The notes beneath the pieces are model-generated. The model was given only the letters and a program-made list of their open reading frames with translations, ran no database searches and was not told where the DNA came from. The position numbers and the translations under genes were made by a program. Positions 1-9,255 of a stretch of 64,000 bases of DNA are shown piece by piece; positions within the stretch are counted from its first letter, which is position 1, and each line of letters opens with the position of its first letter. Origin of the DNA: Bacillota bacterium (lineage in GTDB: Bacteria > Bacillota > Clostridia > Acetivibrionales > DTU013). The DNA is taken from assembly GCA_023426125.1 (NCBI GenBank), contig JAFABI010000054.1, positions 68,653 to 132,652 on the forward strand, in the 5' to 3' direction.

Positions 1-648
1 GGATGTGAATTCTCCGCCGATTTCTTCGATAATAAGTTTGAAGAATTTACAAGAGACACAAATTTTATCGATTTTGCTTTCCTCGAGCCGTTCCTTGTGG
101 ACGAAGACAAAGTAAGGCCGAAATTGAGCCTGTCGGCCTGGGCGCAGGAAGAGGTGGAAAGAACCATGAATTACATGCTGGACGAATACAATCATGAAAA
201 GCTGTATTATGAGAATTTCATCAAAGCCAACCTTTTAAAGCTTCTTGCCATCGTAGCCAGAGAATATGAGGACAGTATAAACAAAAAGGAGTCGAAGGAA
301 GTACTGGACCGCTATAAGTCTGCCATTATAAGTGCGGTAAAATATATCAACAGCAATTACACTGAGGATATTCATCTGGACGATATCTGCAAATACGCAA
401 TGATGTCGAAAACCTATTTCTGTTACATTTTCAAGCTGCTTACGCAGAAAACCTTTACCGAATACGTATCGGATTTAAGAATCAAAAAGTCTCTTGAACT
501 GCTTCAAAATACCGACATGTCCATCACAAGAATATGTTATGAGGTTGGTTTTAACGACGTAACGCATTTTTGCAGAGTTTTTAAAAAAAGTGTCGGCCTT
601 TCTGCGAAAAAATACAGAAAGCTGGATGCTGCAGGGGAAGATACCTGA
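1..648 (+). CDS. AraC-family transcriptional regulator (5' end outside window)
   Basis: The frame is open from base 1, so the gene begins before the window; about 215 C-terminal residues are visible. The C-terminal ~100 residues hold the two helix-turn-helix motifs of the AraC/XylS domain: the first spans IHLDDICKYAMMSKTYF, and the second includes the family-typical VGFNDVTHFCRVFKK. The N-terminal remainder fits the end of a cupin-type ligand domain, which would make it a sugar-responsive activator. It lies directly upstream of, and in the same direction as, the lyase/transporter operon starting at 913, and is separated from it by a terminator. Control of that operon is an inference from position. 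GTG codons inside the frame (for example at 97) could be mistaken for starts. Confidence 0.9.
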   Translation, partial: GCEFSADFFDNKFEEFTRDTNFIDFAFLEPFLVDEDKVRPKLSLSAWAQEEVERTMNYMLDEYNHEKLYYENFIKANLLKLLAIVAREYEDSINKKESKEVLDRYKSAIISAVKYINSNYTEDIHLDDICKYAMMSKTYFCYIFKLLTQKTFTEYVSDLRIKKSLELLQNTDMSITRICYEVGFNDVTHFCRVFKKSVGLSAKKYRKLDAAGEDT

Positions 649-678
649 AGGGGCTCATGGGGAGCTTTGCGGGTAAAA

Positions 679-717
679 GGCTCAAACGGCGCCTGTTTCT
701 GCCGGTTGAGCTTTTTT
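679..717 (+). terminator. Rho-independent terminator after the AraC gene
   Basis: An 11-bp stem with one mismatch (GCTCAAACGGC pairing with GCCGGTTGAGC) is followed directly by a T6 tract. It lies 31 bases after the AraC stop codon and separates that gene from the operon at 913. Confidence 0.8.
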
Positions 718-912
718 CATGCCTGGATGCTTCTGCCGGAAAAGCTGGAACGATAATTGTACAAAATGCCTATATTATTGTAATGCCTGTCAAGTAATAT
801 AATCCCCGATGTATTAAGATAACACTGGAACGTTTAGGAGGGAAGGAAAATTTTCTACAACCGAAAAATCTCCTTCCGAACCGAGGCGTTATAAAAATGG
901 GAGAAATGGGCT
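718..912 (+). other. Non-coding region ahead of the lyase/transporter operon
   Basis: No gene is visible. AT-rich stretches with TATATT-like and TATAAT hexamers (about 770-805) could hold the operon promoter, but I find no -35 box at correct spacing, as expected for an activator-dependent promoter. An activator site for the upstream AraC protein would be expected here; none is clear by eye. Confidence 0.4.
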
Positions 913-1701
913 ATGAAGGTTTATATAAGCGCTGACCTTGAAGGGATCGGCGGGATACTGACCAAAGAACAAACCGAAAAAGGGAACGCGGAGTATAGTG
1001 AGGCGTGCAGATTACTCAGTATGGAGGTTTTCAGCCTTGTCGACGGCCTTGCCGATGCAGGTGTGGAGGAAGTGGCGGTCTATGACGCCCATGGCAGCGG
1101 GATGAACATCCTGTATGACCTTATGCATCCGAAAGCGAGGTATCTGATGGGGTATGCGCACCCTGAGGTACGGTTTCCGTTTCTGGATAACACTTTTGAT
1201 TTTATGATACTGCAGGGCTACCATGCCATGGCAGGCACGGAAAAAGCCATATTGGACCATACGTACAGCTCCCGGCATATCCATAATCTCTACGTGAATG
1301 GTAAAAGAGCGGGGGAAATATACATTGACGCCCTTGTGGCAAGTGAATCGGGTGTCCCGGTTGCAATGGTGACAGGGGATGACAAGACGGTAAAAGAAGC
1401 TCTGGACGTTATGCCATGGGTCGAGACCTATGAAACGAAAAAGGCTGTGGCAAGGCACTGTGCGCTTATAAAGCCTCCCGCGGTGGTAAGGGAGGAACTG
1501 AAAGGAATGGCCGGATCGCTGACCCACCGGAAGGATACGTTTAAACTGCTGGAAATACCGCCCGGTATAGAGATAAGACAGGAAGCAGTATTTGCCAGTG
1601 ACATGGACAAACTCCTTTTCAACAGGGACGATGTGGTGAAAATGGACGGCAGGACCGTGCTCAAGACAGGAAGCAAGGTATGGGACACCTTGATGAAGTA
1701 G
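913..1701 (+). CDS. M55 family D-aminopeptidase (DppA-like)
   Basis: A 262-residue zinc peptidase of MEROPS family M55, which forms self-compartmentalising decamers and removes N-terminal D-amino acids. The family metal ligands are visible at the expected places: D8 and E10 in SADLEG, H60 in DAHGSG and H104 in GYHAMAG; H116 is a candidate for the catalytic histidine described in Bacillus subtilis DppA. It has no signal peptide, so it should act in the cytoplasm. It opens an operon of a hydroxyacid dehydrogenase, an oxidoreductase, a polysaccharide lyase and a sugar transporter, not a dipeptide transporter. The real substrate may therefore be an amide or D-amino-acid conjugate carried on a glycan; that part is inference. 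Confidence 0.9.
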   Translation: MKVYISADLEGIGGILTKEQTEKGNAEYSEACRLLSMEVFSLVDGLADAGVEEVAVYDAHGSGMNILYDLMHPKARYLMGYAHPEVRFPFLDNTFDFMILQGYHAMAGTEKAILDHTYSSRHIHNLYVNGKRAGEIYIDALVASESGVPVAMVTGDDKTVKEALDVMPWVETYETKKAVARHCALIKPPAVVREELKGMAGSLTHRKDTFKLLEIPPGIEIRQEAVFASDMDKLLFNRDDVVKMDGRTVLKTGSKVWDTLMK

Positions 1702-1710
1702 GGGTACGTT

Positions 1711-2742
1711 ATGACAGCAATTCATGACATGAAAAGAGGCTTATGGGAGATGCACAAAATTGTTCTGTTGCAAAATAATGAGATTACAAAACGGGTTTTT
1801 TCCGAAAAAGATTTAAAACAATTGAAGGCTCTGGGAGAAGCCGTGGCCAATACCGAAGCAAAGGACCCCGGCGGTTCGCGTGCAAAGGAACTGATGAGGG
1901 ACGCCGATATCGTGATTACCTCATGGGGATGCCCACGGCTTGACGGGGATATTCTCAAGGCGGCTCCCAGATTAAAGCTTGTCCTGCATGCCGCCGGAAG
2001 CGTAAAGGGGATTGTGTCGCCGGAATTGAGGGAAAAGCGCATCCGTGTTTCCAGCTCCGCCGAACCCCTGGGGAAGGGGGTTGCGGAGACAGCGCTAGGC
2101 CTGACGGTCATTTCATTAAAGCATATTTGGCAGCTTTCGGAAAACACGCGGCAAGGGGAATGGAACAAGGACAAGGATAAAGTGCGCGAGCTGTTCGGCA
2201 TAACGGTGGGGGTGATTGGCGCAGGGCGCGTAGGCAGGAATTATATACGGCTCCTGAAAAATTTCGACGTGGATATTTTACTCTATGATCCTACCGTAAC
2301 CGAAGAGAAGGCAAAAATCCTGGGAGTAGAAAAAACAGGCCTGGAAACGCTTATGGAGCGGTCCGACGTGGTTTCCATCCATGCGCCCTCCATCCCAGAA
2401 ACGGACAAGATGATCAACCAAGAAAGGCTTGCACGGATGAAGGATCATGCAGTGCTGATCAATACGGCAAGGGGGTCCGTTGTCGATGAAGCGGCGCTGG
2501 TTAAGGAATTGGCCAAAGGAAGGCTGTTTGCATGCCTGGATGTGACGGAGCCGGAACCGCCTGCTTCGGACCATGCCTTCCGGTCTTTGCCCAATGTGAT
2601 ATTGACCCCTCATATCGCAGGTGCAGTGAATAACGGCATGCTCAGGATAGGAAAGTATGTTGTGGAGGAACTGCAGCGGTATTTGGAAGGGAGACCCATG
2701 GACGGCGAGGTGGACCTGTCAAGGCTTGACATATTGGCGTAA
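1711..2742 (+). CDS. D-isomer-specific 2-hydroxyacid dehydrogenase
   Basis: A 343-residue NAD-dependent dehydrogenase of the D-3-phosphoglycerate/glyoxylate reductase superfamily, catalysing 2-keto acid to D-2-hydroxy acid interconversion. Visible are the Rossmann motif GVIGAGRVG (about residue 168), the substrate arginine in NTARGSVVDE (about 254), the glutamate in DVTEPEPP (about 280) and the catalytic histidine in TPHIAGA (about 301). No ACT domain is present, which argues against being the serine-pathway SerA. A GGGG ribosome-binding site precedes the ATG by six bases. A second in-frame ATG at 1750 has GGGAG abutting it and is less likely. It lies nine bases after the M55 gene. A role in reducing a keto-sugar acid is inferred from the operon. 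Confidence 0.9.
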   Translation: MTAIHDMKRGLWEMHKIVLLQNNEITKRVFSEKDLKQLKALGEAVANTEAKDPGGSRAKELMRDADIVITSWGCPRLDGDILKAAPRLKLVLHAAGSVKGIVSPELREKRIRVSSSAEPLGKGVAETALGLTVISLKHIWQLSENTRQGEWNKDKDKVRELFGITVGVIGAGRVGRNYIRLLKNFDVDILLYDPTVTEEKAKILGVEKTGLETLMERSDVVSIHAPSIPETDKMINQERLARMKDHAVLINTARGSVVDEAALVKELAKGRLFACLDVTEPEPPASDHAFRSLPNVILTPHIAGAVNNGMLRIGKYVVEELQRYLEGRPMDGEVDLSRLDILA

Positions 2743-2806
2743 TTTTATTCGGCAGTGTAATCCGGGGCGTGGTCGTCCAACATGAGAAAAGGAAGGGAAC
2801 ACAAAG

Positions 2807-3745
2807 ATGATAAGAGTCGGTGCGGTTAATATAGATTCTTCCCATCCAATGGCATTTGCGGAATACTTTGAAAAAGGCGCGCGGGCACGTTACACCGCTG
2901 TGTATAATGATGGCTTCCGCGGTGATGAGGAAGTCAATGCGTTTATAAAGAGATTCAATCTTGAGGGACGCTGCGGCGGCATAGATGAATTAGCGGAAAG
3001 GGTGGATATCGGTTTAGTCCACAGCTGCAACTGGGGCAGGCATATACAGGATGCGCTCCCTTTCATCCGTAGAGGTAAACCGGTCTTTGTAGACAAGCCG
3101 CTGGTCGGTTCTTTATCCCACTGTAAGGCGATTGAAGAGCTGGAGCAGAAGGGTGCGGTTATCCTTGGCAGTTCTTCGGTGCGGTATGCCGTGGAAATCA
3201 TGGACTTTTTGAAACGTCCGGAGGAGGAACGGGGGAAAATCGTAAACATTTTCGGTACCGCCGGTGTGGATGAATTCAATTATGGAATCCATATTGTAGA
3301 AGCCATATGCACTCTGGCCGGAGCCGGTGCGGTATTCACCCGGTTTGCCGGACATACCGTGGTAGACGGGAAAACCTGCGAAACATATTTTGTGGGGTTT
3401 GAAAATGGGGTAACCGCGGTTTACAATACCTTTACCGGGGTTTGGCAACCTTTTGAGCTGGTAGTGATGACAACCAGGTCCACGTATCAATTCCGTGTTG
3501 ACAGCAGTAAGGTTTACTGCCCTCTACTTGACATGATATGCGATTATATGGAGACAGGCAAAAATGCATTTGCCACGGTCCGCCAACTTACGGATTCCAT
3601 CCGGGTGATGCTGGCCGGGCGGCTTTCGAAGCAGCAAAACTGCGCCGAGGTCAAACTGCGCCATATCCCTGAAGATGATCCCGGGTATGATGGCGACCGA
3701 TTTGAGCACGATTATGCAATTGCCGCGACGAAAATCTATTTGTAG
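2807..3745 (+). CDS. Gfo/Idh/MocA family oxidoreductase
   Basis: A 312-residue protein with the N-terminal Rossmann and C-terminal alpha/beta fold of the Gfo/Idh/MocA family of NAD(P)-dependent sugar and inositol dehydrogenases. The family EKP-type signature appears as GKPVFVDKPL (about residues 88-97), with the conserved lysine. The usual N-terminal GxGxxG is degenerate (RVGAVNIDSSHP), a pattern found in a subset of the family that is often placed in glycan operons. It is 12 bases upstream of the heparinase-like gene, so coupled expression is likely. The exact sugar is unknown; oxidation, reduction or NAD-dependent rearrangement of a uronic-acid product of the lyase is plausible. Confidence 0.85.
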   Translation: MIRVGAVNIDSSHPMAFAEYFEKGARARYTAVYNDGFRGDEEVNAFIKRFNLEGRCGGIDELAERVDIGLVHSCNWGRHIQDALPFIRRGKPVFVDKPLVGSLSHCKAIEELEQKGAVILGSSSVRYAVEIMDFLKRPEEERGKIVNIFGTAGVDEFNYGIHIVEAICTLAGAGAVFTRFAGHTVVDGKTCETYFVGFENGVTAVYNTFTGVWQPFELVVMTTRSTYQFRVDSSKVYCPLLDMICDYMETGKNAFATVRQLTDSIRVMLAGRLSKQQNCAEVKLRHIPEDDPGYDGDRFEHDYAIAATKIYL

Positions 3746-3756
3746 AGAGGAAGCCT

Positions 3757-5703
3757 ATGTCTGACAATAAAACGATAGCTCCAGGGTTGAATGTGAATTA
3801 TTTTGCAGCCTATCACCCGTCACAGCTATTTATATTCGATGCCTGCAAGAAAACGGACTATACCGGCTTCCTGGTTGAAAACCGGCTGGACAGGGAAATT
3901 GTAAAAGATGCGGATAAAATATGCGCGCATATTTTTAATCTACTGGGCTCGGGTGACAGATACCTGGGGGATAAAATCAAATGGAACGAGGATTTTAAAA
4001 CCTCCTTTGCCTGGGAAAACAAATATTTTAAGGATATTGCCATCATTGACCTGACAAACCCTTCGGATGTGAAAGTGCCCTGGGAGCTTTCAAGGTTCCA
4101 GCATATTTTTACCCTGGGGAAAGCATACTGGCTTATGAACGATGAAAAGTATGCGCTGGAGTTCAAGGCGCAGATCGAGGATTGGGTAAAAAACAACCCC
4201 TACGAGCATTCCGTCAATTGGTTTTGCGCCATGGACGTGGCCATCAGGGCGGTCAATTGGATTACGGGATTCTATTTTTTCAAAGAGTCGTCCCTGGACG
4301 ATGATTTCTGGAAAAGCTTCCACAAGGCCCTGTATCTCCATGGAACGTTCATATTCGACCATCTGGAGAATATCGGCGGTTTTACAAGCAATCATTATTT
4401 ATCCGACGTCGTTGGGCTCATATGGTTGGGTCTTTATTTCAAAAACCTGGATTTCAAATGGCGCGAGGACAACCACCAGGCCCTATGGCTTGAATACGGT
4501 TTGAAAGAGCTGGAGAGCGAGATTTTTATCCAGGTGAATGGAGACGGTCCCTGCTATGAGGATTCAACCTCCTATCACCGACTGGATTGCGAATTATTCC
4601 TGTTGACTACCATCTTGTGCGGTAAAAACGGAATCCATTTTTCAAAAGCCTATGGCATGCGGCTGGAAAAAATGTTCGAGTTTATCGCGGATATCTTGAA
4701 ACCGGACGGACTTGCGCCGTTTATCGGCGATGCGGATGACGGAAGGTTTGTGATCTTCTCTCACTATTCCGGCTGGGTCAGGAAGGACTTCAGGCACATT
4801 CTTGCCGTCGCCGGAGAATATTTTGACCGGGATCTCTTCAGGCACCATGGGAACCGCTATAAAGAAGATGCAATGTGGACTGTCGGGGCGGCGGAGGACG
4901 GGGCGGCGAACCTGAAACCGGCCTCCAGGGGATATGACCAAAGCGGTTATTACATTCTCAGGAATGATCAGGCATACTGCGTGATTAAAAGCGGAGAGCT
5001 TTCATTCCACGGACTGGGAGGACACAGCCATAATGACCGGCTGAGCTTCGAATTGAATGTGGACGGAAAAGATTTCTTTATTGACCCGGGTGTCTATGTA
5101 TATACTGCGGATGTTGAAATGAGAAATGTCTTCAGAAGTACGAAAGTGCATAATACGCTGCACATTGAGGGGTATGAGCAAAATGATTTTACGCCGGAAC
5201 CGTTTGAACTCATCGAACAGACTTTTGCCAGGTGCACCCTTTTTACGGAAAATTCTTTTTGCGGAAGGCACGAGGGGTATAAAGAAAAATGTGGCGTTGT
5301 ACACGAACGGCAGCTTGAGATGGGACCGGGGCATATGGTGGTCAGGGACAGGCTCATTGGCAATTTGCTTCCGGAGGCAAAGGTGTGCAGAAATTTCTCC
5401 CTGCACCAGGATGTCACCGTAGAGATCACTTCAGACGGGTTTATTTTGTACAATCAAGGGAAAACCGTTGTACTGAAAACGGAGGATCCGGTTAAAATCA
5501 ATCTTGTGACTGCCTATGTTTCGGAGAGCTACGGTGCGATTGCAGATACAAAGCGGATTGAGCTCGTAAATCAAAGCAGTTGTCCTGAAATGAAGGTGGA
5601 CATCTATTTCCCGCTTCAAGCGGGGGAAGGGTGCGTTGAAAAAAGTATGACGACCGATGCAATGCCGCAGGGTTTTGAGATTGCAGAAAAGCCGGCGCGG
5701 TAA
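3757..5703 (+). CDS. Heparinase II/III-like polysaccharide lyase
   Basis: A 648-residue protein with the two-domain build of heparinase II/III-like lyases: an N-terminal alpha/alpha toroid (about residues 60-360, with ENIGGFTSNHYLSD typical of the fold) and a C-terminal beta-sandwich (about 390-620). The C-terminal signature GLGGHSHNDRLSFEL carries the conserved histidines and asparagine. Such enzymes split uronic-acid-containing polysaccharides or oligosaccharides by beta-elimination. No signal peptide is present, so it should act on imported oligosaccharides in the cytoplasm. The downstream CUT1 transporter fits this. Substrate (heparin-like, alginate-like or another uronan) cannot be read from the sequence. 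Confidence 0.9.
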   Translation: MSDNKTIAPGLNVNYFAAYHPSQLFIFDACKKTDYTGFLVENRLDREIVKDADKICAHIFNLLGSGDRYLGDKIKWNEDFKTSFAWENKYFKDIAIIDLTNPSDVKVPWELSRFQHIFTLGKAYWLMNDEKYALEFKAQIEDWVKNNPYEHSVNWFCAMDVAIRAVNWITGFYFFKESSLDDDFWKSFHKALYLHGTFIFDHLENIGGFTSNHYLSDVVGLIWLGLYFKNLDFKWREDNHQALWLEYGLKELESEIFIQVNGDGPCYEDSTSYHRLDCELFLLTTILCGKNGIHFSKAYGMRLEKMFEFIADILKPDGLAPFIGDADDGRFVIFSHYSGWVRKDFRHILAVAGEYFDRDLFRHHGNRYKEDAMWTVGAAEDGAANLKPASRGYDQSGYYILRNDQAYCVIKSGELSFHGLGGHSHNDRLSFELNVDGKDFFIDPGVYVYTADVEMRNVFRSTKVHNTLHIEGYEQNDFTPEPFELIEQTFARCTLFTENSFCGRHEGYKEKCGVVHERQLEMGPGHMVVRDRLIGNLLPEAKVCRNFSLHQDVTVEITSDGFILYNQGKTVVLKTEDPVKINLVTAYVSESYGAIADTKRIELVNQSSCPEMKVDIYFPLQAGEGCVEKSMTTDAMPQGFEIAEKPAR

Positions 5704-5870
5704 GATACGGTCTGGATGAAGAGTGGAATGCGTGGAATGAACGATTCAGTGCGAAAGGGGGACGCAGATCACCGGCAGAAGGATAGGAAGGAGTGAAAGG
5801 GGGGGCGGCGAAATCTACGAAGCAGGTACACAAGATTTTATTTAAAAAAAATTTTGCCAGGAGGAGAAAA

Positions 5871-7238
5871 ATGATTAAAAAGACTTTATCCATCATCTTT
5901 GTAGTTGCAATCACATTTTCTTTATTTACAGGATGTGCCGGTAGTAACGAAAGCCCGGAAGGGACATCGGCAGGAGGGGGCACAACGGCAGCCGCAGCGG
6001 AAACGGGAAGAAAACCGGTGACATTGAAGCTCTGGCACTTGTGGGCGGAGGACACCGACCCGGAAAGCATACAGGCCAGGATCAAGGAATGGGCCAAAGC
6101 CTATGGTGAAAAAAATCCCGGCATAACGGTGGAAGCAATGGGGAATGCAACGGTTGACAAGACGCTGACGGCTTTATCCAGCGGAGACGGCCCGGATATT
6201 CTTATGAACCAATGGCCCAATTGCGCCACCTGGAGTGATAAGGGAGCCCTTCTCGACCTGACGGACTATGTGAACAACGATGCCGGTTTCGATAAAAATG
6301 ACATCATTCAGGCCGCCTGGGACAGGACTACATACAAAGACAGGATCTATGGCATTCCGTTCGGTATCGGCTCGTCTGAAATCTTCTATAACAAGGACTT
6401 GCTGGCAAAAGCCGGATATACGGCTCCGCCTCAAACCATGGAAGAACTGGTGGAGATGGCTGAAAAACTGACAATTCAGGACGACAAGGGCAATATTGTA
6501 CAGCTTGGGTTCCTTCCGGACTATCCGTGGCTGGACAACGTCCTGTGGCCTGTTGCATTTGGCGCCAGCTGGATTGACAAGGAGACCAACAAAATAACCT
6601 TTGATTCGCCTGAAATCGCTGCTGCATACCAATGGCAGGTAGATATCTATAAAAAATACGGTGTGGAGCCTTTGACAAAATACAAGTCCGGATTTGGGAA
6701 TGAAGCCCAGGACCCGTTCATTTCCGGCAAGCTGGCCATGATGTTCAGAGCCGAGGGCCAGATCGGCACCATCAAGAAGTATGCGCCCGTTTTAAACTAT
6801 GGCATTGCCACCATTCCGTATCCTGCAAGCAGGCCGGATTTGAAAGGCTCCATGTTTATTACGGCGAATGTATGGAATATCAGCAATGGCTCGAAAAATA
6901 AGGATGAAGCATGGAAAGCCCTGGCAGACCTGACATCCAAGGAACAGATGAAGTATTTTTCACAGGGGATCCAGAACAGCGGCATGCTTTTCTCGAGAAT
7001 AACGGCGCTGGAGGCGCTGCAAAGCATGGAAGTGCCCGGAGAACTGAAGGAAGTTGCCAAGATGTTACAGGGCCCCAATGTTACGGGTTTCCCCATGGTG
7101 GCTTATATCAACGAATACCTGACAGCGATCAACGACGAGATGAGTTTGTGCCTTTCGTTGAAGCAGCCGGTGGAGCAGGCACAGAAAAATGTCGTTGAGA
7201 AGATGCAGCCATTGGCGGATCAAAATCCTATCAAGTAA
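5871..7238 (+). CDS. Extracellular sugar-binding lipoprotein of a CUT1 ABC transporter
   Basis: A 455-residue solute-binding protein of family 1. The start is set at the ATG at 5871, preceded by AGGAGG; upstream in-frame GTG codons have no such site. The N-terminus is a lipoprotein signal with lipobox FTGC (Cys22) followed by a Gly/Thr/Ala-rich linker. The mature domain begins with the sugar-binder pattern TLKLWHLWAEDTDPE and includes FYNKDLLAKAGY. It is tethered to the outer face of the membrane and delivers oligosaccharide to the two permeases downstream. No ATPase is encoded locally, so a shared MsmX-type ATPase elsewhere is expected. Confidence 0.93.
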   Translation: MIKKTLSIIFVVAITFSLFTGCAGSNESPEGTSAGGGTTAAAAETGRKPVTLKLWHLWAEDTDPESIQARIKEWAKAYGEKNPGITVEAMGNATVDKTLTALSSGDGPDILMNQWPNCATWSDKGALLDLTDYVNNDAGFDKNDIIQAAWDRTTYKDRIYGIPFGIGSSEIFYNKDLLAKAGYTAPPQTMEELVEMAEKLTIQDDKGNIVQLGFLPDYPWLDNVLWPVAFGASWIDKETNKITFDSPEIAAAYQWQVDIYKKYGVEPLTKYKSGFGNEAQDPFISGKLAMMFRAEGQIGTIKKYAPVLNYGIATIPYPASRPDLKGSMFITANVWNISNGSKNKDEAWKALADLTSKEQMKYFSQGIQNSGMLFSRITALEALQSMEVPGELKEVAKMLQGPNVTGFPMVAYINEYLTAINDEMSLCLSLKQPVEQAQKNVVEKMQPLADQNPIK

Positions 7239-7273
7239 CCGGCCGGACTGCCAACGCAGGTTTGCCCATGGAA

Positions 7274-7319
7274 GGCGGTTCCAAAAGGGTGGGTATGCGC
7301 CGCCCTTTTGGAATCCGCC
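7274..7319 (+). promoter_or_regulatory. Long intergenic hairpin between binding protein and permeases
   Basis: CCAAAAGGG pairs with CCCTTTTGG, and the stem extends outward with GGCGG/CCGCC across a small internal loop. No T-tract follows. Hairpins at this place in ABC operons commonly stabilise the binding-protein mRNA and reduce permease expression; that role is inferred here. Confidence 0.6.
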
Positions 7320-7392
7320 TTGTGTGTTATTGAAGAATGGCGGCGGCTTTGACTTGGGAGCACCAGTGCTTATTTGATGGGAGGAAAAATCG

Positions 7393-8304
7393 ATGAAGCA
7401 AAAAAGAAAATTTTACATTTACGGAATACTATTTGCACTGCCGTGGATCATAGGTTTTTTCATTTTTGAACTGTATCCTGTCGGTGCGTCTTTATACTAT
7501 AGCTTTACGGAATTCAGCATTTTTCAGCCGCCGGAGTTCACAGGGCTGGAAAACATCACCACACTGCTGGCTGATAAAAAGTTCTACTTATCCTTGTACA
7601 ATACCGCATATATCACCCTGGTAGGGATACCCCTGGGGTTGGTTTATTCACTGGCAATGGCGATGCTTTTAAATATGAAGGTGCGGGGCATGTCCATCTT
7701 CAGGACGGTTTTTTATATCCCCACCATCGTGCCTATTGTGGCAAGCGCTATCCTTTTTGTCTGGATTTTAAACCCGCAGTACGGTATGCTGAATTCATTA
7801 CTGGATTTTCTGGGACTTCCGCAGCCAGCCTGGTTAAGCGACCCTCGATATACAAAGCCGTCGTTGATCATGATGGATCTCTGGAGAAGCGGCCAGACAA
7901 TGATCGTCTATCTTGCGGCGCTCCAGGGCGTTCCGCAGAATATCTACGAAGCTGCGGACATTGATGGCGCCGGAAGGGTTAAAAAGTTCTGGAACATCAC
8001 CCTGCCTGCCATTTCCCCTGCAACACTGTTCCTTTTTATCATGGGCCTCATTTCCTCCTTCCAGTATTTTACCCAGGCATATGTATTTGCAAGCACCAGC
8101 GGAGCTTCAGCAATGCAGCAGGTGAGCGGAGGACCTGAAAATTCACTCTTGTTCTATTCCATCTACCTTTACCAGAACGCCTTCAGTTTCCTGAAAATGG
8201 GATACGCTTCGGCGATGGCGTGGATCCTGTTTATTGTCATTGTCCTTGTGACCGTCGTCGTGTTCAAAACATCGAAAAGGCGTGTTTATTATGATTTCGA
8301 ATAA
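7393..8304 (+). CDS. CUT1 ABC transporter permease (MalF/UgpA-like)
   Basis: A 303-residue inner-membrane permease with six predicted membrane segments; the first is about residues 9-31. The cytoplasmic EAA loop that contacts the ATPase reads EAADIDGAGRVKKFWNITLP (about residues 186-205). A GGGAGG ribosome-binding site precedes the ATG. It follows the binding-protein gene and precedes the second permease by 21 bases. It should form the heterodimeric channel for the oligosaccharide handled by the lyase operon. Confidence 0.93.
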   Translation: MKQKRKFYIYGILFALPWIIGFFIFELYPVGASLYYSFTEFSIFQPPEFTGLENITTLLADKKFYLSLYNTAYITLVGIPLGLVYSLAMAMLLNMKVRGMSIFRTVFYIPTIVPIVASAILFVWILNPQYGMLNSLLDFLGLPQPAWLSDPRYTKPSLIMMDLWRSGQTMIVYLAALQGVPQNIYEAADIDGAGRVKKFWNITLPAISPATLFLFIMGLISSFQYFTQAYVFASTSGASAMQQVSGGPENSLLFYSIYLYQNAFSFLKMGYASAMAWILFIVIVLVTVVVFKTSKRRVYYDFE

Positions 8305-8325
8305 AAAGAGACGGAGGAATGAAAG

Positions 8326-9159
8326 ATGCACCTGAAGAGTTCAAACCTGAAAAGAAACATCGTACCCACAATACTTCTGCTTTTTTTCGGCGTCGTTTTT
8401 GCCGCGCCATTTGTCTGGCTTGTTTCAACATCCTTCAAGACCCCTGAAAACGTATTCAAGTTTCCGCCGCAGTGGATCCCTGTCCCTTTCGAATGGCAGA
8501 ACTATCTTGAAGTTTTTGTAAGGATACCGTTTTTGCTCTATTTGCGAAATACGGTGATCATTGCCGTTGTACCCGTCATCGGGCAGATTTTTTCCTCTTC
8601 CATGGTGGCATATTCCTTTTCGAAGATCCCGTGGGAGGGAAGCAGATATTTGTTTGGAATTGTCCTTGCCACCATGATGCTTCCTTTTCAGGTTACAATG
8701 ATACCGCTTTACATCGTATGGTCCAGGCTCGGCCTGATAAACAGCTTTGCCCCGCTTCTTATTCCAAGCTTTTTTGGTTCGGCGTATAACATATTCCTTT
8801 TGCGGCAGTTCTTCAACGGAATACCCGACAGCCTGGTCCATTCGGCAAGAATCGACGGTTCGTCGGAATGGGGCATCCTGTTCAAGATCATTATGCCGCT
8901 GTCCAAACCTGCCCTGACAACCATCGGACTGTTCACCTTTATTGCCGGATGGAATAATTTCATGGGACCGTTGATCTATTTTCAGGACAGCAAATTGTTT
9001 ACGCTTTCCCTGGGACTCCAGACCTTCATGTTCGAAATGAACAAGCAATGGGAGGTTCTTATGGCAGCATCTACGCTGTTTACAATCCCGATGATCATTT
9101 TGTTTTTTATAGGCCAGAAGCAGTTCATCAAAGGGATCGTGATGACCGGATTCAAGTAG
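8326..9159 (+). CDS. CUT1 ABC transporter permease (MalG/UgpE-like)
   Basis: A 277-residue permease with six membrane segments. It shows the MalG-type N-terminus (PFVWLVSTSFKTPENVF) and an EAA loop in which alanine-rich ARIDGSSEWGILFKIIMPLS stands in for the usual EAA...G. It ends the operon begun at 913. The next 330 bases hold tandem repeats and the end of a convergent operon. Confidence 0.93.
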   Translation: MHLKSSNLKRNIVPTILLLFFGVVFAAPFVWLVSTSFKTPENVFKFPPQWIPVPFEWQNYLEVFVRIPFLLYLRNTVIIAVVPVIGQIFSSSMVAYSFSKIPWEGSRYLFGIVLATMMLPFQVTMIPLYIVWSRLGLINSFAPLLIPSFFGSAYNIFLLRQFFNGIPDSLVHSARIDGSSEWGILFKIIMPLSKPALTTIGLFTFIAGWNNFMGPLIYFQDSKLFTLSLGLQTFMFEMNKQWEVLMAASTLFTIPMIILFFIGQKQFIKGIVMTGFK

Positions 9160-9255
9160 GAAAGGGCGATACGGGCTATTTACCCGAAGCATTGGGAGAA
9201 CAAGGGGCATTTCCTGCCAATCCACAGCGCGTGTCGGTACGCTTGAGTATGAAAG

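Noticed and set aside
5793..5870. Longer start for the sugar-binding lipoprotein
   Set aside because: It would bury the signal peptide behind 26 basic residues; AGGAGG directly precedes the ATG at 5871.
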